NCBI GenBank assembly: GCA_029261855.1
Contig: JAJDAN010000056.1
Location: forward strand, 55,305-119,304
Length of the DNA stretch: 64,000 nucleotides
Direction: 5' to 3'
From: Deltaproteobacteria bacterium
GTDB lineage: Bacteria; Myxococcota_A; UBA9160; UBA4427
In this document: positions 1 through 8,924 of the stretch, piece by piece
How the letters are laid out: each line of letters begins with the position of its first letter
Numbering within the stretch: position 1 is the stretch's first letter
Program-made: the position numbers and the translations under genes
The notes under the pieces: generated by a model
Database searches by the model: none
Told to the model about the DNA's origin: nothing
Seen by the model: the letters and a program-made list of their open reading frames with translations, nothing else

Positions 1-399
1 CACAACAGGAGTTGATTTTGCAGAGAGATCCCGGGACAACCCCGCTCACCCTGCGCGAGCCCCACTCGGGCCCCGTGGGGCGGACCAGACATGACCCACT
101 ACCTGCAGGTAGTCGGATCGTCGCACGGCTCCTCGGAAGGGGCTGGTCTCCAGGGACTCGAGAAGTCCTTGTCCGCATTCCGGATCCGCCAGGCAGGCGG
201 CGGCAATCGCGAGCGAGATCGGGGGGCGAGCCTTCATCCGACTTTGCCGACCTCTATCTACCTATAGTCCTGCTCGCCAACGGCCTATCGCGTTCGAGCA
301 CCATCCATCCCGGGCAGGTCATCCACTTCCCGGACTGATGTCTGGGCCGCCTTCGAGTTCGACCAGCTCGACGCGCCCTTCGGAGACTGATTCCGGGGA
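1..399. other. Left-end stretch without a supported gene
   Basis: Short open frames occur on both strands, including one on the minus strand at 46-237 whose N-terminus looks mildly signal-like. None has a convincing ribosome binding site or recognisable domain. The stretch lies downstream of the first regulator, which reads leftward and stops at 400, and it runs off the window edge. I see nothing firm in it. Confidence 0.4.
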
Positions 400-1962
400 C
401 TACAGCCGAGCGAGCAGCGTCGACACCCTTTGCTCGCCGGGCGGCAGGCCGATGCCTCGGTGGAGCTCGGCGCATTCGCTCAAGACGACGCGGGCTCGCT
501 CGCGGTCGCCGGGGGCGTCCCGATCGAGCAGTGCCTCGGCCAGCTCCAGCTGCGCGCGGGCCAGCAGCGGAAGCGCTCTCAGACGGGCGTTCGTCTTCAC
601 GGCCAGCTCGAAGTGCGGCACGACCCATTCGTCTCGCCCGGCCGTTCGCGCCAGCATGCCGGCATAGAGGGCCATCGATCCTCGGCAGGCGGTTCGGATG
701 CCCATGACCACGCACTGGGTGACGTGGGGTCGAAGCGCGTCGTGCAAGGTGCCCGCACGCGCGGCGTCGCCGAGGCGGCTCGCCAGCTCCGCGAGCATCG
801 TCATTGCCGAGAGCCAATCCGAGTCGCGGGGGACGGCGTCCAGTGCGGCGACCCGGGTCTCGAGTTCCGCGCGCGCTGCTTCGATGTCTCCGGCTTCGTA
901 GCGGACTAGCGCGGCGCCGATACCCAGGCTCGCCCGCGGTCCGGCCAGCCGTTCGAGGAATGGCTCCAGCTCTGCGACCCGGCCCTGATCGAGGCGAAGA
1001 AACGCGATCTGGACCGCGTGGATCATCGGTGCGTTCGCGGAGTCCATCTCGAGGCCATAGCCCAGGGCTTCTGCGGCGTGGCGTTCCGCTTCGACGAAAC
1101 GGCCGTCCAGGAGCGCGGTGCAGGCCTCCCAGCAGGCCGACCATTCGCGAAGCCCGACGTGTTGGCCGCGTGAGAACCGCTCGAAGGCGGCGACACTTGC
1201 GGCCTCAGCCGCCGCTCGTTCTCCTGCTTCGAGGCAAGAGACCGCCTGCAGCTGGTAGCCGAAGCCCGCTGTTGCGACGTCGCCCGCGCGCTCGGCGGCG
1301 TCGATCATCTCGACAGCCATTCGCTGACGAGCAGCGAGATTGTCGGGCGACCACAGAACCATGAAGACGTCGTGGAGAACCTCGGCGAGGGTTCCCGGAT
1401 CGCAGGCTTCGCGCGCCAGGACGTCGGCCTCTTGGGCAAGGGCGACCGCTTCGTCGCGCCGGGATCGCGCGATGTTCAGTGCGAGGCGTGCCCGGACGCG
1501 CGCTCGCAGCCCCGGCGGACAGGCGCCGCCTCGCGACAGCGCTTCCTCGAGCAGCTCGACGCATTCCGATTGATGGGCGCCCGTCGCGCTGTGCGCGAGG
1601 TCTCCGGCGAAGTCGAGCGCCGCCTGGACGAAGCGCGCGTCGTCCCCGTCTCGCCGCGCGACGTGCGCCACCTCCCGGTGGGCTGCGCGAGCATCCTCGT
1701 GACTTCCGCTCTGGAACAGGCGGCGACCGAGACGGGTCAACAGATCGAATCGCGCGGGGTCCGCGTCGTCGCCGTCTTCTACAGGTTGCGTCGCGGACGA
1801 GGCCGGCTCGTCGACTGGCGGAGTGAGGCGATAGCCGCGGTTCCGGAGCGTCTCGATGAACCGCTGCTGCGAGCCATCGTCCCCCAGCACCTGTCGCAAC
1901 TCGCGAATGGCAGTCGAGAGCGATGCGTCGCTGACCGCGACACCTGGCCAGACCTCGTCCAT
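400..1962 (-). CDS. Winged-helix (OmpR-type DNA-binding) regulator with TPR-like helical repeats; 5' end probably frameshifted
   Basis: Coordinates run from the first in-frame ATG and give 520 residues. The reading frame continues upstream without a usable ATG, GTG or TTG to a TAG at 2170-2172. That upstream part encodes the first half of a Trans_reg_C domain, with LGRFVVD and SKRELMDEVWPG at the usual spacing. The real protein therefore starts before 1962. The rest, from about residue 75, is Ala/Arg/Glu-rich helical repeat resembling TPR. Such proteins are cytoplasmic DNA-binding regulators whose repeat region probably binds partners; no ligand can be named. It is a paralogue of the gene at 30716. 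An ATG at 2194, just after the upstream gene's stop, is in another frame and would fit as the start if one base were removed. Confidence 0.75.
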   Translation of the reverse strand: MDEVWPGVAVSDASLSTAIRELRQVLGDDGSQQRFIETLRNRGYRLTPPVDEPASSATQPVEDGDDADPARFDLLTRLGRRLFQSGSHEDARAAHREVAHVARRDGDDARFVQAALDFAGDLAHSATGAHQSECVELLEEALSRGGACPPGLRARVRARLALNIARSRRDEAVALAQEADVLAREACDPGTLAEVLHDVFMVLWSPDNLAARQRMAVEMIDAAERAGDVATAGFGYQLQAVSCLEAGERAAAEAASVAAFERFSRGQHVGLREWSACWEACTALLDGRFVEAERHAAEALGYGLEMDSANAPMIHAVQIAFLRLDQGRVAELEPFLERLAGPRASLGIGAALVRYEAGDIEAARAELETRVAALDAVPRDSDWLSAMTMLAELASRLGDAARAGTLHDALRPHVTQCVVMGIRTACRGSMALYAGMLARTAGRDEWVVPHFELAVKTNARLRALPLLARAQLELAEALLDRDAPGDRERARVVLSECAELHRGIGLPPGEQRVSTLLARL

Positions 1963-2197
1963 CAGCTCGCGCTTCGAGACGATGCGACCGAGCCGCTTCG
2001 AGAGCGCTACGAGCAGCCGTAGCGGCGTCGCGCGAATGGCGACGGGCTTGCCGTTCAGCAGTAGCTCGGGCCCAGTCGGGTCGACGACGAAGCGCCCGAG
2101 CGCGACGGTTTGCGGGACTTCGCCCGTCCGAGAATCCGGCCTGGGTTCGATCGGGGGCCTCCGGAACGCCTACGCGAGGGCGCCCCTCAGCCATAGC

Positions 2198-3175
2198 TCA
2201 TCCCGAGGCCCTGCGATCCTCCTCGCTGCCGTGCAGGGCCCTGTCCCGGCTCGAGCGCCCGGCTCGCTTCGCCGCGCGGCGCCCTGCGGCGGCCAGGACC
2301 CCCGCCATCACCCCCGCGAACGTCGCGGAGAGCAGCGGCACCGAAGGGGGCGGCAGATCGACATTCACCGTCTGCGGCGGAGTCAAGGGGCCGGACGTCT
2401 GCATCGCCAAGACGCCTGTCGGGTCGCTGATCTCGAGGGTGACCGTGCCGGGGAGATTCGGGAGCAAATAGCTGCCGTCGGCAGCGGTGATTGCACTGGC
2501 TACGATGGTCTGTCCGACGAACGCATCGACCACGAGTCCCGGCCGGCCTACGCCGGCGACGGTGATCGTCCCCAAGACGAGAGTGGGCGATCCGACTTCG
2601 GCGAAGGTTACGTGCGCCGACGCGCTGAAGGGCCCGGCGCTCACGCTCTCGGCCCCATTGACGTCCTGGGCGAGTGCACTGGCCATCGTGTGGGCGAGCA
2701 GCACGTAGAACCCGGCCGGAACAACGCCGGACGTCGCAAGCGGGTTGCCCACCGCATCCTCGAGCCCGGCCGTCGCGTTCCCGGGCGTCGGCAACGCGAG
2801 CGAGGACACGGAATAGTGCGTGTCGGTCGTCATCTGCCAGGTGATGACCGCTGTGCTCGTACCGTTCCCCGACGCGTTCTGATTGCCGTTGCCCCCGACC
2901 GACGTGGCCCCCCCCTCCGCCAAGACGGAAACCGAACCGCCGGACGCGGATGCGGAACTACTCGTCTGGGCGCTGGCGGCAGCGGTATAGCCGAAAGCCG
3001 CGCAGGCCGCGGTCGCTTCGGTCGCGCCGCCGCCTCCGTCACTGTCGGTGCAGCCGAGGGTCTGCGCGGTCGCCACGGTCAAGATCGACTCACCCTGCAG
3101 GAAGACTTCCGCCCGCGCCGGACTCGCAAGGAAGCCGACCAGCATGAAAACGAAGAGCGAGAAACGAGCGTGCAT
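2198..3175 (-). CDS. Secreted protein with C-terminal sorting-signal-like tail
   Basis: A 325-residue exported protein. It has a signal peptide (about residues 1-22, ending SPARA) and a long Gly/Ser/Thr/Ala-rich middle. A region around residues 200-280 resembles carboxypeptidase-regulatory or Big-type beta-sandwich repeats (GTITVAGVGRPG, TAADGSYLLPNLPG). Near the C-terminus it has PPSVPLLSATFAGVMAGVLA, a hydrophobic helix followed by Arg/Lys, which matches the tripartite layout of IPTL/PEP-CTERM surface-sorting tails. About 20 polar residues follow the basic cluster, which is longer than usual. The stop lies three bases before an ATG for the frameshifted regulator, so the two may be co-transcribed. 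Function is unknown; a cell-surface or exopolysaccharide-associated location is inferred. Confidence 0.75.
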   Translation of the reverse strand: MHARFSLFVFMLVGFLASPARAEVFLQGESILTVATAQTLGCTDSDGGGGATEATAACAAFGYTAAASAQTSSSASASGGSVSVLAEGGATSVGGNGNQNASGNGTSTAVITWQMTTDTHYSVSSLALPTPGNATAGLEDAVGNPLATSGVVPAGFYVLLAHTMASALAQDVNGAESVSAGPFSASAHVTFAEVGSPTLVLGTITVAGVGRPGLVVDAFVGQTIVASAITAADGSYLLPNLPGTVTLEISDPTGVLAMQTSGPLTPPQTVNVDLPPPSVPLLSATFAGVMAGVLAAAGRRAAKRAGRSSRDRALHGSEEDRRASG

Positions 3176-3337
3176 GGGGCCAACTCCAAAGCAGGACCAT
3201 CGCCCCCGACACTACCCGGTGATCCTTCCCGAACGAAGACGCCGGCGCCGGCACACGGCGATTCTCAGCCACAGATCAGCTTCGGATCAAGTTGGCGATA
3301 TGGGGCTAGACTTCTGCCCAGCCTGAGGAGGAGACTC

Positions 3338-4282
3338 ATGAAGACCTTGGTCGCATCGCTCGTGTTCCTGCTCACCGCCACGGCCCTGCCGGCCTGGGCC
3401 GACGAGGAGCTGACGCTCGACCAGCTTCTCGACCGCTTCGGCTGGAGCTTCGCGACCGCAGAGATCCGCGCCGAAAAGGTGCGGGACGGCCTCTACGTGC
3501 TCTTCGGCGTGGGCGGCAACATCGCCGTCTCCATCGGCGACGATGGCGTCCTGATCGTCGACGACCAGTTCCCGCAGCTGATGCCGAAGATCGAAGCCAC
3601 CATCCACGAACTCGGCGGCAAGCGCGTCGACTACGTGATCAACACGCACTGGCATTTCGATCACGCCGAAGGAAACCTCAGCCTCGGCCCGGCGGGCGCG
3701 ACGATCGTCAGCCAGGCCAACTCGCGTCAGATGATGCAGCAGTCGAACCTCGTCAATCTCGTCATCGCGAAGTACCGGCAGCAGCCGTATCCCGCAGACG
3801 CGTTGCCGACGATCGCCTACGAGGACCGGATGCAGCTTCACTTCAACGGCGAGCAGATCGATCTCATTCACCCCGGGCCCGCCCACACGACAGGTGACAC
3901 GGCAGTGATCTTCCGGGGCCGCAACGCCGTCCACATGGGCGACGTGTTCAACAACACCGGATATCCGTTCATCGACGCGGGCAATGGTGGCGAAATCGAC
4001 GGCATGATCGCCTTCTGCCGCAGCGTTCTCGCCGAGCTTCCGCGCGACGCCGTGGTGATCCCCGGTCATGGTGAGGTCGCCGACGTCGCGAGGCTCGAGG
4101 CATATGTCGCCATGCTGCAGACCGTGCGCGACCGCATCGCCGCGCAGGTCGCCAAGGGCGCGACCCTCGAGCAGGTGACCGCCTCGAACCCCACTCGGGG
4201 CTTCGAGGAAAGCTTCGGCGACCCGTCGAGCTCTCTCGGTTTCCTCGATCGCACCTACACCAGCCTGAAGACCAAGAAATGA
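3338..4282 (+). CDS. Periplasmic metallo-beta-lactamase-fold hydrolase
   Basis: A 314-residue protein with a signal peptide (residues 1-21, ending PAWA) and a complete MBL metal-binding set: HWHFDH at 104-109, His183 in PAHTTGD, Asp202 in HMGDVF and His244 in IPGHG. This indicates a dinuclear zinc hydrolase acting in the periplasm. The fold covers beta-lactamases, quinoprotein-relay proteins (SoxH/PqqB-like) and thioesterases, so the substrate cannot be assigned. The start at 3338 is fixed by a GAGGAGGAGA ribosome binding site and the signal peptide; the frame is open far upstream but non-coding there. The stop overlaps the next gene as ATGA, so the two are translationally coupled. Confidence 0.85.
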   Translation: MKTLVASLVFLLTATALPAWADEELTLDQLLDRFGWSFATAEIRAEKVRDGLYVLFGVGGNIAVSIGDDGVLIVDDQFPQLMPKIEATIHELGGKRVDYVINTHWHFDHAEGNLSLGPAGATIVSQANSRQMMQQSNLVNLVIAKYRQQPYPADALPTIAYEDRMQLHFNGEQIDLIHPGPAHTTGDTAVIFRGRNAVHMGDVFNNTGYPFIDAGNGGEIDGMIAFCRSVLAELPRDAVVIPGHGEVADVARLEAYVAMLQTVRDRIAAQVAKGATLEQVTASNPTRGFEESFGDPSSSLGFLDRTYTSLKTKK

Positions 4283-5034
4283 TGGATTCGGCGATTCTAC
4301 GTCGGGATTGCAGTTCGATCGCTGTTTCTCTCGTCCTTCCACTCGCCCTTCTTCTCGTCGTGGGCCTCGCAAGCGAAGCGAGCGCCGGGGCCTCGGCTTG
4401 CCTTCTGCAAAGCCGGAATGAACCCTGCGCTCTCTTGAAGGAAGACCTCGTCCGGAAGGCACTCGGCGACTCCGACGTCCCCAAGCTCGAGGCCCGGAGC
4501 CACACGGCAAAGCCGCGCCCGCCCCGTAAGAAGCCCTCTCGGATGCCCCCGTCGAACGTCAGTAGCTGCACCTACAAGTGGCCATCGGACATGAAGCGCA
4601 CGGTCCAATTGCCAGGCAACAAGACGATGACGATCCCGCGCAACGCCGAGGTCTGGCTCGTGGGCATCGTCGAGTATCCCGAGGAACCGCTCGCGACCTT
4701 CGAGAACACCCATCGAACACCCACCGCCGAAGAGCTGGCGATGCTGAACAAGCGCGTCGACGAGCGACTCGCGAAGGCCCAGGCCGAGGGCAAGGTCAAC
4801 GAGATGGGCCGCAACGTCGGCAAGGACCTCGCCAAGCAAGCCACCGAGGGAATCCAATACACCGCGGTCTCCGGTATCGGCGATGCCGCACGCTGGGAAT
4901 CCAAGTCTGCCCAGCTCTCCGTGCTGGTCGACGCGGTAAAGTTCGACGTTCATGCCTCGGTCAGCGAGAACGCGGCAGAGAACGAGCGCACCGCACAGGC
5001 GATCGCGACCGCTCTCATCGAGGCCTGCGAGTAG
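4279..5034 (+). CDS. Hypothetical secreted protein coupled to the MBL-fold hydrolase
   Basis: A 251-residue protein I do not recognise. It begins with a basic segment and a hydrophobic signal (about residues 13-36, ending ASEASA). The mature part opens with a Cys-containing segment (ACLLQSRNEPCALL), then a Lys/Arg/Pro-rich linker near residues 77-90, and ends in an alpha/beta region with a Cys close to the terminus (LIEACE). The layout resembles small periplasmic proteins in which disulphides tie a two-layer domain. The ATGA overlap with the upstream hydrolase suggests a shared periplasmic process. It converges on the CoA-transferase gene with only about 30 bp between the stops. Confidence 0.7.
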   Translation: MMDSAILRRDCSSIAVSLVLPLALLLVVGLASEASAGASACLLQSRNEPCALLKEDLVRKALGDSDVPKLEARSHTAKPRPPRKKPSRMPPSNVSSCTYKWPSDMKRTVQLPGNKTMTIPRNAEVWLVGIVEYPEEPLATFENTHRTPTAEELAMLNKRVDERLAKAQAEGKVNEMGRNVGKDLAKQATEGIQYTAVSGIGDAARWESKSAQLSVLVDAVKFDVHASVSENAAENERTAQAIATALIEACE

Positions 5035-5065
5035 CTTCGGCCGGTTCGCGCGGACCGGACCGAGT

Positions 5066-6301
5066 TCAGGCCGCCGGGTCCGGCTCGCGCAGCACCTTGT
5101 CTCGCACGAGCGCGTCGATTCGCTCCGGCGAGTAGCCGAGGGACGTCAGCAGTTCGCGCCCGTGCTCTCCGATCCCAGGCGCGCGCGTGGCGGGACGCTT
5201 CTGCGCACCGTCGAGATGAAGCGGGCTGTCGATGGTGCGCAGACCGGGTCGGACGTCGTCGCCGACGACCGGACGAAACACGCCGTTCGCGTTCATCTGC
5301 GGATCGTCTGGCAGCTCGTCGACCCGGGCGATGACGCCGAAGGTCACGCTGTGCCGGTCGAGTACCGCGCGCCAGTGCGCCAACGGCTCGCTCGCGAACA
5401 CCTCGTCGAGCAGGCTCACCAAGGCCGGTGCGTTGGACCGCCGGGCGGTCAGCTCCGCGAAGCGCGGGTCCGCGCGCAGGTCCGGCTTGCCGATCGCATC
5501 GGTGAAACGCTCCCACTCGACCGCCTCCTGCACCATCGCCAGGTACAAGCCGCGGCCGTCCGAAGCCAGGTACGGACACACGAGCGCATTCAGCGACTTC
5601 GACCGCGGCGGCGGCGAGTAGGACGACCCCCCGCACAGGGCCGCCTGCAGCAGGATCGAGTTCGCCCAGGCGCCGTTCGCGAGCAGCGACGTGCGCACAC
5701 GCCGACCCTTTCCCGTCCGTTCGCGATCGAACAACGCGAGAGCGATGGCGCCGAACAGCGCCGTCGAGCCCGGGTGATCGCCCATCGCGGCGGTCGCGAG
5801 CGCGAACTCACCACCACTCGGGCGCACCGCGTCCATCAGCCCGGAACGGGCCCACCACGCCGTGGCGTCGTAGCCGGGCTTCTCGACCTCGTCCCCGCGA
5901 TCTCCGTATCCCGTGGCATGGGCGTAGATCAAGCGGGCGTTCAGGGGCGCGAGGTCCTCGTAGCGCATGCCGAGCTTCTCGAGCACCGACGGATGGAGGT
6001 TGGTGATGAAGACATCGGCGCTGCCCACGAGATCGATCGCCACCGCGTGACCCTCTGGGCTTTGGACGTCGAGCGCGATCGATTTCTTCCCGCGAGAGGT
6101 CAAGATCCAGCAGTAGTTCTCCTCGCACTCTGGAAGTGGCCGCAGCTGGGGCAGGTAGCGATACGCGTCGCCGCCCTGGGGGTGCTCGATGTGCACGACC
6201 TCTGCGCCGAAATCTCCCAGGATCGTTCCGGCCGCCGGACCGAAAACGAAGGTGGCGAACTCGACGACGCGAATTCCCTCGAGCAGGTACGCTTCGCTCA
6301 T
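5066..6301 (-). CDS. CaiB/BaiF family (family III) CoA-transferase
   Basis: A 411-residue cytoplasmic enzyme of normal family length. N-terminal LLEGIRVVEFATFVFGPAAG is the typical opening, followed by LGDFGAEVVHIEHPQGGD. The mid-region IALDVQSPEG and the Asp in AGSADVFITN / VLEKLGMRYEDL are characteristic; in the family an Asp forms the acyl intermediate. These enzymes move CoA between acyl-CoA and free acids such as carnitine, bile acids or 2-methylacyl substrates. Lying behind a P450 and a PNPOx-like gene on the same strand, it probably helps degrade a steroid-, terpenoid- or branched-chain-like compound. The substrate cannot be read from sequence. Confidence 0.88.
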   Translation of the reverse strand: MSEAYLLEGIRVVEFATFVFGPAAGTILGDFGAEVVHIEHPQGGDAYRYLPQLRPLPECEENYCWILTSRGKKSIALDVQSPEGHAVAIDLVGSADVFITNLHPSVLEKLGMRYEDLAPLNARLIYAHATGYGDRGDEVEKPGYDATAWWARSGLMDAVRPSGGEFALATAAMGDHPGSTALFGAIALALFDRERTGKGRRVRTSLLANGAWANSILLQAALCGGSSYSPPPRSKSLNALVCPYLASDGRGLYLAMVQEAVEWERFTDAIGKPDLRADPRFAELTARRSNAPALVSLLDEVFASEPLAHWRAVLDRHSVTFGVIARVDELPDDPQMNANGVFRPVVGDDVRPGLRTIDSPLHLDGAQKRPATRAPGIGEHGRELLTSLGYSPERIDALVRDKVLREPDPAA

Positions 6302-6344
6302 CTTCGAGCCCCCTTGCTGCTGCGCGTCGCGACGATCGGCCGCC

Positions 6345-6905
6345 TCAGCGCGAGCGCAGCTGTTCTTCGCGCAAGCCGGGAAGGCCGTCGAGGCTCTCGA
6401 GGTTGTTCTCGAGCTGGTAGTCGACGAGGCCTTCCGGGGTCTTGCTGGCCGCCCAGTCGGCGAGCTGCGGGCGCTCGCCGCGGTACTCCATCAGCGGAAC
6501 CCCGTAGCCGCACGAGTCCGCGATCCGCTCCACCGCGACCCGTACGATGCTGCGGACGCTCGCGTACTCTGGGAAGTGCGCCGCCAGCGCGTCCCAGCCT
6601 TCGTCCCCGGGAACGCACGCCTCGCCTCGGCCATACAGCCGGAAGATCTTCGGCGGCCCCTCGAAGGCGCAGAACATCAGCGTGATGCGACCGTTCTCGC
6701 GGAGGTGCGCGATCGTCTCGACGCCGCTGCCCACGAAGTCGATGTACGCCACCTCCCGGTCACCCAGCACGCGCAGGCTCTCGAGCCCCTTCGGCGAGCA
6801 GTTCACGAACTCGCCGTCCTTCGGCGCAGTCGCGACGAAGAAGAGGTGCTGCTCGGAGATCCACTGCCTCCAGCGGGCGTCGATCGCGTCGTAGCTTCGT
6901 CCCAT
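6345..6905 (-). CDS. Pyridoxamine 5'-phosphate oxidase-like flavin-binding protein
   Basis: A 186-residue protein with the split-barrel layout of the PNPOx-like superfamily. It opens WRQWISEQHLFFVATAPKDG, followed by NCSPKGL and the helix-strand GVETIAHLRENGRITLMFCAF, the region that in homologues contacts FMN. It is shorter than true PdxH and probably not a vitamin B6 enzyme. Relatives reduce small substrates or bind FMN, F420 or haem. It lies between the P450 and CoA-transferase genes with gaps of 49 and 43 bp, which suggests one operon and perhaps a redox role in the same pathway. Confidence 0.82.
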   Translation of the reverse strand: MGRSYDAIDARWRQWISEQHLFFVATAPKDGEFVNCSPKGLESLRVLGDREVAYIDFVGSGVETIAHLRENGRITLMFCAFEGPPKIFRLYGRGEACVPGDEGWDALAAHFPEYASVRSIVRVAVERIADSCGYGVPLMEYRGERPQLADWAASKTPEGLVDYQLENNLESLDGLPGLREEQLRSR

Positions 6906-6954
6906 CCGTTTCTCCTGCAGCGCCCGGGGCGCTCGGTAGTCGAACAGCGCCTGG

Positions 6955-8220
6955 CTACGAGTGCTGCCGGAAGCGCAGCGGCAGGTCGTTCAGGCCGCGG
7001 ATGATGAAGGTCGGCGCGTAGGAGAGCTTGCCCGGGTCCACGAGCTGGAAGTCGTCGAGCCGCGCGAGAATCCGATCGAAGCTGATGCGCGCCTCGGCGC
7101 GCGCCAGGCTGGCACCGGGACAGAAGTGCTCGCCGTGACCGAAGGAGATGTTCCGCCGGGCGTCTCGACGCTTCGGGTCGAAGCGGTCGGGGTCGTCGAA
7201 GACCCGAGCGTCGCGGTTGGCGGCACCGACCAATCCCATCACCACGGTCCCGGCCGGCACGTCGACGTCGCCGATCTTCGTGTCTTGCAGGGCCATCCGG
7301 AAGGTGGCCTTGATGGGGCCCTCGAGGCGCAGGCATTCGTCGACGAAGGCCGGAATGGCGCCGGGATCGGACCGGAGCGCTCTTGCGAGGGCGGGTTGTT
7401 CCGCGAGCACGCGCATGCCGGCGGCGAGCAGGCGCGCCGTCGTCTCCTGTCCGGCAAGAAAGAAGATCGTGGCCAGCCCCACGAGGTCCGCGACGTCGGG
7501 AAGTGCTCCGTCGGGGAAACGCGCCGTGGCGAGACGACTCATGACGTCCTCGCCGGGCGAAACGCGGCGTTCCTCGATGTAGCGCGTGAAGTAGGGGTTC
7601 AGATTCGCGAACACCTGGTCTCCGTCGTGTTCGCCGTCGGGGTCCCCGGCGTTGGCCGTGTCGTCCCCCAACCAGCCGCGGAAGCGGTCGTGGTGTTCGC
7701 GCGGTACGCCCAGCAGGTCGGCGATCACGAGCAGGGTGAAGGGCCGAGCGAATGCGGCGCCGAACTCCACCTCGCCGCGACCGGCCAGCTCGTCGATCAG
7801 GCGGTCCGCGAGGGTCCACATGAACTCCTCGTTTTCCTTGAGCCGATTGGGCGTGAAGAGCCGGCCCGCCAGCCCTCGCAGCCGGGTGTGCCGCGGCGGG
7901 TCGAGCCCGACCAACATGTTGCCCATCGGGATCACGTCGCGGAGGCGTTCGACCGCGTCGACCCAGCTCTCGCCCGGGTCGGGGTCCGGAATCTTCACCA
8001 TCGGGCCGAGGGACGAGACGATGGCCGAGAAGTGCTCGTGGTCGCTGTAGACGTCGAGGATCTCCTCGATCCCCGAAAGGATGACGACGCCGCGGTTCGG
8101 CTCGCGCCACACCGGTCCGTGCTCTCGCAGCGCCGCGTAGTAGGGCGCCGGGTCCTGCAGGATCTCGGGGTCGGTGAAGAGGTCCCGTTCGAGGATGCCC
8201 AGCCGTTGCTGCCTTGCCAT
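6955..8220 (-). CDS. Cytochrome P450
   Basis: A 421-residue soluble bacterial P450 with the full set of motifs. The oxygen-activating I-helix is AGQETT (256-261). The K-helix ExxR is E295-C-L-R298. The haem loop is FGHGEHFCPG (360-369), with Cys367 as thiolate ligand. There is no membrane anchor, so it should use separate ferredoxin or flavodoxin partners, none of which are nearby. It hydroxylates an unknown organic substrate. It sits 25 bp downstream of the TetR gene, which probably controls it. Confidence 0.95.
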   Translation of the reverse strand: MARQQRLGILERDLFTDPEILQDPAPYYAALREHGPVWREPNRGVVILSGIEEILDVYSDHEHFSAIVSSLGPMVKIPDPDPGESWVDAVERLRDVIPMGNMLVGLDPPRHTRLRGLAGRLFTPNRLKENEEFMWTLADRLIDELAGRGEVEFGAAFARPFTLLVIADLLGVPREHHDRFRGWLGDDTANAGDPDGEHDGDQVFANLNPYFTRYIEERRVSPGEDVMSRLATARFPDGALPDVADLVGLATIFFLAGQETTARLLAAGMRVLAEQPALARALRSDPGAIPAFVDECLRLEGPIKATFRMALQDTKIGDVDVPAGTVVMGLVGAANRDARVFDDPDRFDPKRRDARRNISFGHGEHFCPGASLARAEARISFDRILARLDDFQLVDPGKLSYAPTFIIRGLNDLPLRFRQHS

Positions 8221-8245
8221 GGTTCGTCTCGAGCCTCTTTCTGTA

Positions 8246-8881
8246 CTAGCGGATTCCCAGCATGTTCCGCACGACGAGCAGGATCTCTCGCTTGTGCTTG
8301 TCGATCTCAGCCGGGCTCCAGGGATCGAGCGACACGTCGAGGCGGAGCCCGGGCATCGCGGCGAAGTGGAAGATCGTGATCGCGCCCATCAGGCTCATCA
8401 CGCGATGGGGCTCGATGATCGGTTCGAGCTCGCCCGCGGCCACGCCCTCGTCGATCACCGCCTGAAACCAGGCGGACGGCGTCGCGCCCGCGCGCGCGAG
8501 CGGCGACACCACGCCCGACTGCACGCCCGCGGCCTCGCGCAGGATCAGACGCGCGACCGTGGGACGACGCGCGACGTAGTCGATCCAGCCCGTGAGCGAG
8601 GCCTCGATCCGCTCGACCGCGCTGCCCTCGCTGGGAAGCGCCGCCATCGCTCCACCGAACACCTCTTCGAGCACCTCGGCGTACAGCTCCTGCTTGTCGC
8701 CGAAGTGATAGAAGATGGCGGCGCGCCGGATGCCGACGTCGGTCGCGATGTCCTCGAGACGCGCACCTTCGTAGCCGCGCTCGGCAAAGTGGCGCTCGGC
8801 CGCAGCAACGATCTCGGAGCGGGTCTGGAGACCACTGCTTCGACGGCGTACAGGCCTGGAGGCGGCGGCGTGCTGGGGCAT
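8246..8881 (-). CDS. TetR family transcriptional repressor
   Basis: A 211-residue protein with a TetR_N helix-turn-helix (about residues 18-66: VAAAERHFAERGYEGARLED, then IRRAAIFYHFGDKQELYAEV) and a divergent ligand-binding C-terminal half. Immediately upstream of its ATG is a long inverted repeat at 8883-8924, which is very likely its own operator. It would then repress itself and the downstream P450, PNPOx-like and CoA-transferase genes until an effector binds, by analogy with other TetR-controlled catabolic operons. The effector is unknown. Confidence 0.92.
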   Translation of the reverse strand: MPQHAAASRPVRRRSSGLQTRSEIVAAAERHFAERGYEGARLEDIATDVGIRRAAIFYHFGDKQELYAEVLEEVFGGAMAALPSEGSAVERIEASLTGWIDYVARRPTVARLILREAAGVQSGVVSPLARAGATPSAWFQAVIDEGVAAGELEPIIEPHRVMSLMGAITIFHFAAMPGLRLDVSLDPWSPAEIDKHKREILLVVRNMLGIR

Positions 8882-8882
8882 C

Positions 8883-8924
8883 AGGTTGACTATTCTACTT
8901 GCGCGAAAGTAAAATAGTCAACCT
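8883..8924. promoter_or_regulatory. Large inverted repeat: predicted TetR operator
   Basis: Two 18-base arms, AGGTTGACTATTCTACTT (8883-8900) and AAGTAAAATAGTCAACCT (8907-8924), are reverse complements with one mismatch around a 6-base centre GCGCGA. The element fills the gap between the histidine kinase stop and the TetR start and overlaps the kinase stop codon (8918-8920). It is AT-rich against a GC-rich background. Length and symmetry suit a TetR dimer pair. A transcription terminator is a less likely alternative, because the arms are not followed by a T-tract. Confidence 0.75.

Noticed and set aside
46..237. 63-residue minus-strand frame with a mildly signal-like start
   Set aside because: No ribosome binding site, no domain and a poor C-terminus; not supportable.
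1856..3337. Upstream extension of the MBL hydrolase frame
   Set aside because: The signal peptide and ribosome binding site at 3325-3338 fix the start; the extension is antisense to the sorting-tail gene and regulator.
5041..5058. Short inverted repeat between the 4279 and 5066 genes
   Set aside because: Five-base arms with an eight-base loop are expected by chance in GC-rich DNA.
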